DNA from: Rhizobium acidisoli
Lineage (GTDB): Bacteria; Pseudomonadota; Alphaproteobacteria; Rhizobiales; Rhizobiaceae
Assembly (NCBI RefSeq): GCF_002531755.2
Contig: NZ_CP035002.1
Span: 310,001-374,000 of the forward strand
Direction: 5' to 3'
DNA: 64,000 bases
Shown in pieces: positions 35,667 to 42,990 of this stretch. Position numbers and translations under genes: made by a program. The notes under the pieces are model-generated. The model saw only the letters and a program-made list of their open reading frames with translations. It made no database searches and was not told the DNA's origin. Positions within the stretch are counted from its first letter, which is position 1. Each line of letters opens with the position of its first letter.

Positions 35667-37073
35667 TCAGCTCAACACCGTCTGGATCGTTGTGAATTCC
35701 TTCAGCCCATCGGCGCCGAATTCGACGCCGATGCCGGATTGTTTGACGCCCCCGAAAGGTGCGTTTGGCTGGATCGCGCCATGTTTGTTGATCCAGACCG
35801 AACCGCATTCGAGCTGCATGGCATAGCGCTTCGCCTTCTCGACATCGGCAGACCAGACCGAGCCGCCGAGACCGGCCGGATTCTGGTTGGCGCGGGCGAT
35901 CACCTCGTCGAGATCGCTGTAGCGGATGATTGGCAGGGCCGGTCCGAACTGCTCCTCATCGACCAGCCGGACACCATGGTCGACATCGGCAACCAGCGTG
36001 ATCGGGTAGAAATAGCCGGGCCGATCCAGCGGCGCGCCGCCGGTCAGAATGCGGCCGCCCTTTGCGCGCGCGTCGTCGACGAGCTCGCGCACCTTGTTGA
36101 ACTGCAATTCGTTTTGTATCGGACCGAGGATGCTTGCCTCATCCAGGCCGTCGCCAATGGTGATCTTGCCGGCATAATCGGCAAGTGCTGCGCAGACCTC
36201 TTCATAGATGCTGTCATGCACATAGAGGCGTTTCAGCGCCGCGCAGGTCTGGCCGTTGTTGATGAAGGCGCCCCAGAACAGGCCCTCGGCGATGGCTTTC
36301 GGATCGACGTCGGGCAGCACGATGCCCGCATCGTTGCCGCCAAGCTCCAGCGTCAGCCGCTTCAGGGTGGCCACCGCCGAGGCCATGATCTTCTTGCCGG
36401 TTTCGGTCGAGCCGGTGAAGGTCATCTTGGCAATGCTTGGATGGGCGGAAAGCGCCGCACCGATGCTGTTTTCGCCGGTGATCACATTGACGATGCCGGC
36501 CGGCAGCACCGTGTTGATGATCTCGACGAGACGGATGGTCGAGAGCGGCGTCAGGGGCGACGGCTTGATGACGACGGTATTGCCGGCCCGCAGCGCCGGC
36601 ACGATGTGCCAGCAGGCGATCATGACCGGCCAGTTCCAGGGCGTGATCGAGCCGACGACGCCGATCGGCTTGCGATGCAGCTCGACACGGCCCTCATTGT
36701 CATCCTGCAGGATTTCGACTGGCAGGTCGAGTTCGGCCGTATGGCGCGTCCAGGCAAGTGCTGCGCCGATTTCGAAGCGCGATCCTAGACCGTTGAGCGG
36801 CTTGCCCTGCTCCCGGGTCAGGATCTGCGCCAGTTCTTCGGCGTGCTCGGCAATCTTCTCGGCAATGGCCCGGCAGGCCGCGGCGCGTTCTTCATTCGAG
36901 GTCTGCGACCAGCTTTTGAAGGCCTCGGCAGCGGCGGCAACGGCCCGGTCGAGATCGGTTTCCCCGGCAAGCGGCATATAGCCGACGATTTCGCCGTTCG
37001 ACGGATTGGCAACCGGCGCATGATGGGCGGTGGCGACAGTTTCGCCACCGATGAGCAGGGTAGACTGCTTCAC
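35667..37073 (-). CDS. Aldehyde dehydrogenase (aryl/aliphatic aldehyde)
   Basis: An aldehyde dehydrogenase of 468 residues when started at the GTG at 37073. That start is preferred because a strong GGGAGGAG ribosome site lies 6-13 bp before it. The ATG 21 bp further upstream would have the site inside the gene and has nothing comparable in front. Catalytic residues are Glu243 (LELGGND) and Cys277 (NNGQTCAALKR), numbered from the GTG. The neighbouring GMC gene and FeaR-like regulator suggest oxidation of an arylacetaldehyde-type product to the acid. Confidence 0.88.
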   Translation of the reverse strand: MKQSTLLIGGETVATAHHAPVANPSNGEIVGYMPLAGETDLDRAVAAAAEAFKSWSQTSNEERAAACRAIAEKIAEHAEELAQILTREQGKPLNGLGSRFEIGAALAWTRHTAELDLPVEILQDDNEGRVELHRKPIGVVGSITPWNWPVMIACWHIVPALRAGNTVVIKPSPLTPLSTIRLVEIINTVLPAGIVNVITGENSIGAALSAHPSIAKMTFTGSTETGKKIMASAVATLKRLTLELGGNDAGIVLPDVDPKAIAEGLFWGAFINNGQTCAALKRLYVHDSIYEEVCAALADYAGKITIGDGLDEASILGPIQNELQFNKVRELVDDARAKGGRILTGGAPLDRPGYFYPITLVADVDHGVRLVDEEQFGPALPIIRYSDLDEVIARANQNPAGLGGSVWSADVEKAKRYAMQLECGSVWINKHGAIQPNAPFGGVKQSGIGVEFGADGLKEFTTIQTVLS

Positions 37074-37175
37074 GATATTCTCCTCCCGTGACATTGGGGA
37101 GGACTATGACTTTGGCTGGAAAAACCGTCTTGGGGAGAAACGCACCTCGTCTTGGACGGAAGCGCAAATTGCGCG

Positions 37176-38162
37176 TCAGACCATCTTTGGCACCGGTTCG
37201 CCGGCGCGCAGCAGCTCGCTCGGCGCACAATCGAACAGTTCCTTGAAGCTGCGGTTGAAATAGGAAATGTCGTTGAAGCCGGCGGAATAGGCGACTTCGG
37301 CGATCGTTCCGGTGTTGCGCTGCTCCTTGAGCTGCTCGATCTTTTCGCGTGCAAAGCGCAGGCGCTTGTCGCGGATGACGGTGGTGCAGGTCATGCCCAG
37401 TCCCTGGAAGTCCTGCTGCAGCGTGCGGATCGAAACGCCGAGCCTCGTCGCCAGCCATTTGGCGCTGAGATCGCTCTCGGTCAGGTGTTTGTCGATCAGA
37501 ATATCGACCATCTGCATGCGCCTGCCGGCACTCTCATGCAAGGAAGTCAGGCTTGCCGTCTGGATGTCGGTCGACAGAAATGCCTGGCGCGTCGTGTCGA
37601 ACATCAGCTGGCGCAGATGCGGCGAGGCCGCTTCGCTTTCCGGCGTCGTCATCATCTTGGCGATCAGCGCACGCAGCATCATCGTCATCGGATCGTCGGC
37701 CGCAAGCTTGCGGGCCACGTCGAAATCCACCTTGCTGCCCGAATATATCAATTGCCGCGGCAAATGCAGGGACAGATGATTGGAGAAGTGACCGCGGAAA
37801 TAGAAGGTGGTCGGCCGCGTGGAATCGACCAGAATGCATTCGCCGACATCGAGAATGTTCTGCTGGCCGGAATGCTCTACGCCACAGGCTCCCTCGAGCT
37901 GCAGGATCAGGAACAGATGCTCGTGGGCATCGCGGCGAATATCGTCCCAGCCGCGATGGACATAATCGAGATCGTTGGAGACATGGGCGAATTCCATGCC
38001 GCAGACGTCGATGCGGCTTGCCGTGCCGACCACCTTGTCGCCGCGCTCCATCGTGTGCGGATTGAAATTCCCACAGATGTTATGAAGATCGTCCGACCAT
38101 TGATCGTAAGGTGTCGGCGCCCAGGCGCGATCGACGAGGCTGCGGTTCTGCAACAGGTCCAA
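37176..38162 (-). CDS. AraC-family regulator (FeaR-like)
   Basis: A 328-residue regulator with an N-terminal FeaR/AraC-binding-like domain (about 30-200, including RRDAHEHLFLILQLEGACGVEH and CILVDSTRPTTFYFRG) and C-terminal AraC helix-turn-helix pairs (LSAKWLATRLGVSIRTLQQDFQGLG; IAEVAYSAGFNDISYFNRSFKELFDCAPSELLR). The start codon is TTG, fixed by GGGAGG five bases upstream. FeaR controls phenylacetaldehyde dehydrogenase and amine oxidase genes in E. coli, which fits the GMC/ALDH genes directly downstream. A near-copy of the hpaF operator lies about 65 bp before the start, so HpaR may regulate it. Confidence 0.87.
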   Translation of the reverse strand: MDLLQNRSLVDRAWAPTPYDQWSDDLHNICGNFNPHTMERGDKVVGTASRIDVCGMEFAHVSNDLDYVHRGWDDIRRDAHEHLFLILQLEGACGVEHSGQQNILDVGECILVDSTRPTTFYFRGHFSNHLSLHLPRQLIYSGSKVDFDVARKLAADDPMTMMLRALIAKMMTTPESEAASPHLRQLMFDTTRQAFLSTDIQTASLTSLHESAGRRMQMVDILIDKHLTESDLSAKWLATRLGVSIRTLQQDFQGLGMTCTTVIRDKRLRFAREKIEQLKEQRNTGTIAEVAYSAGFNDISYFNRSFKELFDCAPSELLRAGEPVPKMV

Positions 38163-38225
38163 CTCTGCCTCCCAACAGTGTCAATACCGCGGAAGACTGC
38201 CGCAGACCGGGCGGGTCGTCAATCG

Positions 38226-38243
38226 TATATTTAACACATTAAT
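38226..38243 (-). promoter_or_regulatory. HpaR operator candidate upstream of the AraC gene
   Basis: TATATTTAACACATTAAT matches the hpaF promoter element TATATTTAACATGTTAAT at 16 of 18 positions. It lies in the 111-bp gap between hpaR and the FeaR-like gene, next to a TTGACG -35-like element on the minus strand (plus-strand 38217-38222). A shared site in both promoters would place the two regulators in one circuit. Confidence 0.6.
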
Positions 38244-38273
38244 CAAGCGGCTTTCCACAGCGACCGAAAGGCG

Positions 38274-38747
38274 TCACTCTTCACCGCTCGTCCCACCTTC
38301 GAGTCTCAGCGCCGTCAGTTCGTCAAGCATGTCCAAGAGTTGCTCGACCCGCTCTCCACCGAAGCGAGCACCTATATCGGCGTAGACCTTCAGGCTCTCC
38401 GGCATGACCTCGTCGACCATTGCCCGCCCTGCGGCCGTAATCCGCAGCAGCACCCGTCGGCCGTCGGCCTTGTCCTTATGTTTGGTGATGAAGCCGCGCT
38501 CCTCGAGCGAGCGGATCATGCGCGTCAGGCTCGGCGCCAGGATCGAGGCCTTTTCCGCCACTTCGCTTGCATCGAGCGTTCCCGCTTCCGAGAGCACACG
38601 AATGACCCGCCACTGCTGCTCGGTTACATCATGCGCCGCCAGGATCGGCCGGAAATGGCTCATCACCGCTTCGCGCGCACGCAAAAGCCCGATCGCCAGG
38701 GACCGCTGGCGCTCCTGCGGCGACCGGCTGGTCGGCGACGAGGGCAT
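38274..38747 (-). CDS. hpaR: Homoprotocatechuate degradation regulator, MarR family
   Basis: A MarR-family repressor of 157 residues from the ATG at 38747. An ATG at 38777 and a still longer form are in frame; none has a perfect ribosome site, and the shorter one is closest to the E. coli HpaR length. The core SLAIGLLRAREAVMSHFRPILAAHDVTEQQWRVIRVLSEAG matches the HpaR pattern almost residue by residue, followed by the winged-helix ILAPSLTRMIRSLEERGFITKHKDKADGRRVLLRIT. HpaR represses hpa genes and is relieved by 4-HPA or homoprotocatechuate. It lies 19 kb from the hpaF operon but next to a matching operator. Confidence 0.9.
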   Translation of the reverse strand: MPSSPTSRSPQERQRSLAIGLLRAREAVMSHFRPILAAHDVTEQQWRVIRVLSEAGTLDASEVAEKASILAPSLTRMIRSLEERGFITKHKDKADGRRVLLRITAAGRAMVDEVMPESLKVYADIGARFGGERVEQLLDMLDELTALRLEGGTSGEE

Positions 38748-39036
38748 TTCGCGTTTATCCTGCTGTCCATTCTTCATGCGGGTTCCGATCGCGCAGCTGT
38801 TGAATGCGGGATTTTCCGCTGGCCTTGAGCAGCCGGCGGAAAACCGCAAGACAGCTAGTTAACACAGCAACGACCAACCACAAGCCCAGCCTCTCGATCG
38901 ACCGACAAAGCCTATGAACATCGTGGACGGTCGCCGGTCTTTTGCAGAGCAAACGCCGACAGCGTACCCTCGCTTCGACGATACCCCTTTCGCAAGTTCA
39001 TTCAGGCGCTATGGTGTTGGAAAAACAAGGGCGAGC

Positions 39037-39303
39037 ATGGGACAAGATACAAGCCACCTTCAGGAGCGGATGACGATTATCGGTGATCTCAAGGCTGCGT
39101 CCTTTATCCCCTGGATCCGGCGCCATGCCGCCAAACTCGGGCTCTCGCACAGCATATCGCATGCAAGTTCAATGCGGATAGAACTCGAGCTTTCAGGACC
39201 GGAGGAGTTGATCGACATGATGGAGGTGGGGTGCTCACTGGGGCCAATCGACGTATGGGTCGAGAGCATAGAACGCACTGCGATGATCGGCGAAACGGCC
39301 TGA
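39037..39303 (+). CDS. Small protein with degenerate acylphosphatase-like fold
   Basis: An 88-residue protein (ATG at 39037; a longer reading from 38914 adds a low-complexity N-terminus without a convincing ribosome site). The order of elements resembles acylphosphatase: a first strand ending in the GDLKAASFIPWIRRHAAKLGLSHSI loop-helix, then MRIELELSGPEELIDMMEVGCSLGPIDVWVESIERT. In true acylphosphatases the loop ends in GFR with a catalytic Arg, and an Asn follows in the next strand. Here the Arg position is Ile and no clear Asn is present, so it is probably not an active enzyme. It sits alone between hpaR and the Rieske gene. Confidence 0.6.
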   Translation: MGQDTSHLQERMTIIGDLKAASFIPWIRRHAAKLGLSHSISHASSMRIELELSGPEELIDMMEVGCSLGPIDVWVESIERTAMIGETA

Positions 39304-39391
39304 CACCAAATGCGGTTTTTGCGATATGCATATTATTTAACCATTGTTGCCAATGCGAAAAAACTATGCAAACGTGAGGCCTTGAGCGTAT

Positions 39392-39405
39392 CGTTTTACA
39401 AAACG
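39392..39405 (+). promoter_or_regulatory. Palindrome upstream of the Rieske/purine operon
   Basis: CGTTTTACAAAACG is a perfect 6-bp inverted repeat with a 2-bp centre, 25 bp before the Rieske ATG, in an otherwise AT-rich 126-bp leader. Its size suits a dimeric repressor, and its place suggests that it overlaps the transcription start. The cognate regulator is not obvious in the cluster. Confidence 0.5.
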
Positions 39406-39429
39406 TAGTATGGTTCAGGAAGTCTAGTC

Positions 39430-40083
39430 ATGCCATCCGATCCGACCGGCTTTTGGACGCCAGTCGCCCTTTCCCGGGATCTGCCGGCCGCTACCGTCAT
39501 GCCGGCCCGGACGGCATCTGGATCGATCGCCCTCTGGCGCAGCGCTTCGGGGCGTATATCGGCATCGGCGGATCGCTGTCCGCACCGCGGCATGCGCTTG
39601 TCTCATGGCTTCGTGCGCGGCGAGGCACTTTCGTGCATCTATCACGGCTGGAGCTATGGCGAGGCCGGAAACTGTCTGCGCATTCCCGCCCATCCGGGAC
39701 TGGCGCCGCCGGAAACCATCCGTGTCGCCACCCATGAAGTCGAGGAAGCAGGCAGCGTGATCTGGGTGGCCGTCGGCACGCCCGCTTCGAAGCCGCCGAG
39801 GCTTGACGGCCTCATTCCCCTACGCTCGCTGACGGCGTTTGCAGGCACCGCCGCGATTGAAGCGGCGGCCGGCGTGAAGGCGAACCCTGACGGTCTTCTC
39901 GAGATCGACGCACCCACCGGCACTCTCTGTCTGCTACTATCCGCCCAGGAAGACGGTCAGACGCTGATCCATGTGCTCCTGAAGGATGACGTCGGCCCTG
40001 CCGCGGCCATCGGCGCTTCGCAGGCCGCCGAAAGTCTGCGGCGCCGGGCTGAGGATCTTCAGAAAAAGGAGATCGCGCGGTGA
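39430..40083 (+). CDS. Stand-alone Rieske [2Fe-2S] protein of a split oxygenase
   Basis: A 217-residue protein whose N-terminal half is a Rieske domain: Cys50 and His52 in CPHRG, Cys69 and His72 in CIYHGW, spaced C-x-H-x16-C-x2-H as in ring-hydroxylating oxygenases. The domain ends at SVIWVAVG near 109-116. The remaining 100 residues contain no mononuclear-iron triad but have an oxygenase-like end (PTGTLCLLLSAQEDGQTLIHVLL, then a helix). The next gene encodes an oxygenase catalytic domain without Rieske ligands and starts inside this stop (GTGA). The likely role is electron delivery to that subunit, as the Rieske domain of NdmD does for NdmC in P. putida CBB5. No reductase gene is nearby. Confidence 0.87.
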   Translation: MPSDPTGFWTPVALSRDLPAATVMPARTASGSIALWRSASGRISASADRCPHRGMRLSHGFVRGEALSCIYHGWSYGEAGNCLRIPAHPGLAPPETIRVATHEVEEAGSVIWVAVGTPASKPPRLDGLIPLRSLTAFAGTAAIEAAAGVKANPDGLLEIDAPTGTLCLLLSAQEDGQTLIHVLLKDDVGPAAAIGASQAAESLRRRAEDLQKKEIAR

Positions 40084-40925
40084 GCATGCAGGCGATGATC
40101 GACGAATGGTATCCGGTTGGGCTTTTCAGTCAGCTCGATAGCGCCGGTCGCAAGACGGCGCTGATGGGCGAGCCGATCGAGGTGGCGCGCGACGCCGATG
40201 GCAATGCGAGGGTCACGGGCGGCGACGGCCGTGTTTTGCCGGTGCGCGTGCGTTACGGCCATGTCTGGTCCTCGCTCGGCGAACCGCAGAAGGAAATTTT
40301 CCCGATTCCCGAGGCCGACCAGCCCGGCCGCCGTTTCGTCGACGTCGGCGTGGTGCGCGTGCGCTGCTCGCCCCTGCGCGCCGTCGAGAATTTTCTCGAC
40401 ATTGCCCATTTCCCCTTCGTCCACACTGACATTCTCGGCGCGGAGCCGCACACCGAGGTTCAGAACTACACGGTCGAGATCCGCGAGGAGGAAGATGAAG
40501 TCTGGGCAACGCAGGTGAAGTTTTACCAGCCGCAGGCCGCCAAATCGGCAAGCGGCGGCATCACCACGGAGTATATGTACCGCGTGCCGGCACCAACCTG
40601 CTCCGTGCTCTACAAGACCTGCCCGCCGCGTCCGAGCGAATGGGATGTCATCACGCTCTTCGTGCAGCCGCTGGCCGAGGACCTGTGCGACGTCTGGCCG
40701 TGGATGGCGCTTTTCGATGACGAGACCGCGATGACCGATCTCATCCACTTCCAGCAGACGATCTTCCTGCAGGACCGTTCGATCCTGGAAAACCAGATCC
40801 CGCCGCTTCTGCCGCTCGATCCCGGCATGGAAATCCCGACGCGGGCCGATCTCACATCGATCGCCTACCGACGCTGGCTGAAGCGTCACAATTATACCTA
40901 TGGCGCGCAGCTGGTGGCGCAATGA
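40080..40925 (+). CDS. Rieske-less oxygenase catalytic subunit (NdmC-like)
   Basis: A 281-residue protein from a GTG overlapping the previous stop (or 279 from the ATG at 40086). The N-terminus follows a Rieske-oxygenase alpha subunit (DEWYPVGLFSQ, MGEPIEVARDADG) but jumps straight to VLPVRVRYGHVWSSLGEP: the whole cluster-binding segment with its two Cys-x-His pairs is absent. The catalytic domain is intact: ENFLDIAHFPFVH provides Asp107, His110 and His115, and QDRSILENQ near 231-239 offers the third ligand Asp232. This is the architecture of the N7-demethylase NdmC. Coupling to a Rieske gene upstream and a GST-like gene downstream supports an N- or O-demethylase or hydroxylase on a modified purine. 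Confidence 0.87.
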   Translation: MSMQAMIDEWYPVGLFSQLDSAGRKTALMGEPIEVARDADGNARVTGGDGRVLPVRVRYGHVWSSLGEPQKEIFPIPEADQPGRRFVDVGVVRVRCSPLRAVENFLDIAHFPFVHTDILGAEPHTEVQNYTVEIREEEDEVWATQVKFYQPQAAKSASGGITTEYMYRVPAPTCSVLYKTCPPRPSEWDVITLFVQPLAEDLCDVWPWMALFDDETAMTDLIHFQQTIFLQDRSILENQIPPLLPLDPGMEIPTRADLTSIAYRRWLKRHNYTYGAQLVAQ

Positions 40926-41584
40926 AGCTCTACGACTACATTCTCTCCCCCAGTTGCTACAAGGTGCGCCTGATGGCGGCGCTGACCGGCGTGAAACTGG
41001 AACTCCGCCCGGTGGATTTCCATCCCGGCGCCGAGCATCGCGGCCCCGAGCTTCTCGCCCTCAATCCGGCAGGCTCCATTCCAATCCTGGAGGATGGCGA
41101 TCTGATCCTGACCGAGTCGTCGGCGATCCTCGTTTATCTCGCCGCCAAGGCAGCACCCGAATGGCTTGGCAGCGGCAAGGCCGAGGAAGCGGCCCGGGTG
41201 CAGCAATGGCTGTCGTTCTCGGGCCGGCTGACGGCAAGCCTGGGTGGCGCACGGCTTCATGAAATGCTGCTGCGGCCGGGCGATATCGACGCGCTGCAGG
41301 CCCAGGGCATCGCCGCACTTCGCGAGCTTGAGGCCGGGCTCGTCGAGCAGGGTCTTCGCGGCATGCGCTATCTTGCCGCCGACCGGCCGACAATCGCCGA
41401 CATCGCCTGCTTTCCCTATGTGGCGCTGGCACCCGATGGGGGCGTGGCGCTGGATTCCTATCCCGCCATCCGGCTTTGGTCGCGGGCACTGCGCGCCCTC
41501 GACAGGTTTATCGAAATGCCGGGTATTCACCGGCTGCACGAATTGAAGCCCGAACCTCATATCGAAGAACCGGGCGAGGCGTGA
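40922..41584 (+). CDS. Glutathione S-transferase-family protein (NdmE-like)
   Basis: A 220-residue GST-fold protein: N-terminal thioredoxin-like domain (KLYDYILSPSCYKVRLMAALTGVKLELRPVDF, with the ESSAIL glutathione-binding segment near 62-67) and an all-helical C-terminal domain. Its ATG overlaps the oxygenase stop (ATGA). In P. putida CBB5 a GST homolog, NdmE, is required to assemble the split N7-demethylase and is thought to be structural rather than catalytic. The same gene order here suggests the same scaffold role. A catalytic, glutathione-dependent role remains possible. Confidence 0.87.
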   Translation: MKLYDYILSPSCYKVRLMAALTGVKLELRPVDFHPGAEHRGPELLALNPAGSIPILEDGDLILTESSAILVYLAAKAAPEWLGSGKAEEAARVQQWLSFSGRLTASLGGARLHEMLLRPGDIDALQAQGIAALRELEAGLVEQGLRGMRYLAADRPTIADIACFPYVALAPDGGVALDSYPAIRLWSRALRALDRFIEMPGIHRLHELKPEPHIEEPGEA

Positions 41585-41585
41585 C

Positions 41586-42965
41586 ATGGCGGGATATCTC
41601 CTGAAGAACTGCACGGCCGTGATTGTCGACGATGGCAAGGGGCCGGTCGTCCGTCGCAATGTCGATCTGCTAACCGACGGTTCGGCGATTGTGGCGATCG
41701 GTGAAAATCTGGCGGCGGACGCGCTTCGCGACGGCACGACCGTTCAGGATGCCACCGGCTGGTTCGTCTATCCCGGCCTCGTCAATACCCATCATCATTT
41801 TTTTCAATGCTTCGTGCGCAATCGCGCCGATCTCGACTGGACGAAGCTTTCGGTCATCGAGTGGCTGGACCGCATCTACCCGATCTTTTCGCAGCTCAAT
41901 GAGGCGTGTTTTTACCACTCCTCCGTCACGGCGATGGCCGAGATGATCAAACATGGCTGTACCACGGCGTTCGACCATCAATATAATTTCCCCCGGCACG
42001 CCGGGAAGCGGCTGATCGACCGCCAGTTCGAAGCCGCCGAGCTCTTCGGCATGCGCTTCCACGCTGGCCGCGGCGGCAATACTCTGCCGAAGTCGCAGGG
42101 CTCGACCATTCCCGACGAGATGCTGGAAACGACCGACGAATTTATCGCCGACTGCGCCCGGCTGATCGACACTTACCACGATGCCAAGCCGTTCAGTATG
42201 CGCCAGGTCGTGGTGGCGCCCTGCCAGCCGGTGAATTGCTATCGCGAGACCTTTGCGGAATCGGTGGCGCTAGCGCGTGATCGCGGCGTCATGATGCACA
42301 CCCATGTCGGCGAGGGCGAAAGCCCGGTCATTCACGCTCGTTATGGTATGCGCACCGTCGACTATCTGGAAGAACTCGGCTTTGCCGGCCCCGACGCCTT
42401 CTATGCCCATTGCTGGGAGTTGACCCACGACGAACTCAGGACGATGGCGGCGAGCCGCACCGGCGTGGCGCACTGCCCCGAACCGGTTTATCTTGTCGGC
42501 GCCGAGGTCACCGATATTCCCGCCATGGCCGCCCTCGGCCTGCGCATCGGCCTTGGCTGCGACGGGGCCGCCTCCAACGACAATTCCAATCTGATGCACT
42601 GCCTGCACTCTGCCTATATGCTGCAGTGCCTGGTATCTTCGAGCCGCGCCCATCCCGTGCCGCCGCCCGTCGATTTCCTCGGCTACGGCACGACAGGCGG
42701 TGCGAGCCTGCTCGGCAGGCGCGACATCGGCCGGCTGGCGCCCGGCATGGCAGCCGACCTGTTTGCGATTGACACGCGTCGCATGGATTATGTCGGTACG
42801 CGGCACGATCCGTTGAGCCTGATTGCCCGCGTCGGCATCGGCATGGCGACCGATATGACGATGATCAATGGCCGCATCGTCTGGCAGAACGGGGAGTTTC
42901 CCGGTCTCGACGAGGCCAAACTGTCGGCCGACGCCGAGGCTGCACTATCCGCCGTAGAATTTTAA
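41586..42965 (+). CDS. Amidohydrolase, 8-oxoguanine deaminase/guanine deaminase-like
   Basis: A 459-residue amidohydrolase-superfamily deaminase (TrzN/AtzB/8-oxoguanine deaminase branch). Metal-site residues are visible: His69 and His71 (NTHHH), His240 in MMHTHVGEGES with Glu243, His275 (YAHCW) and Asp326 (GCDGAAS). The overall pattern, including LDWTKLSVIEWLDRIYPIF near the N-terminus and NDNSNLM after the Asp, is that of 8-oxoguanine deaminase-type proteins acting on amino-purines or s-triazines. It follows the GST-like gene by one base and precedes a nucleoside-type ABC importer, so a purine base is the most likely substrate. Confidence 0.87.
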   Translation: MAGYLLKNCTAVIVDDGKGPVVRRNVDLLTDGSAIVAIGENLAADALRDGTTVQDATGWFVYPGLVNTHHHFFQCFVRNRADLDWTKLSVIEWLDRIYPIFSQLNEACFYHSSVTAMAEMIKHGCTTAFDHQYNFPRHAGKRLIDRQFEAAELFGMRFHAGRGGNTLPKSQGSTIPDEMLETTDEFIADCARLIDTYHDAKPFSMRQVVVAPCQPVNCYRETFAESVALARDRGVMMHTHVGEGESPVIHARYGMRTVDYLEELGFAGPDAFYAHCWELTHDELRTMAASRTGVAHCPEPVYLVGAEVTDIPAMAALGLRIGLGCDGAASNDNSNLMHCLHSAYMLQCLVSSSRAHPVPPPVDFLGYGTTGGASLLGRRDIGRLAPGMAADLFAIDTRRMDYVGTRHDPLSLIARVGIGMATDMTMINGRIVWQNGEFPGLDEAKLSADAEAALSAVEF

Positions 42966-42990
42966 AAAGCCAAAAGAGGGAACTGAGAAC

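Noticed and set aside
32429..36788. Two plus-strand frames of 555 and 563 codons opposite the importer, GMC and ALDH genes
   Set aside because: The minus-strand genes have signal peptides, motifs and overlaps typical of real operons. The plus-strand products are low-complexity.
39430..40925. Interpretation of the Rieske/oxygenase pair as one gene broken by a sequencing frameshift
   Set aside because: Joining the frames would not give a normal oxygenase: the second product has its own alpha-subunit N-terminus with the cluster segment removed, and the first has an extra degenerate C-terminal part.
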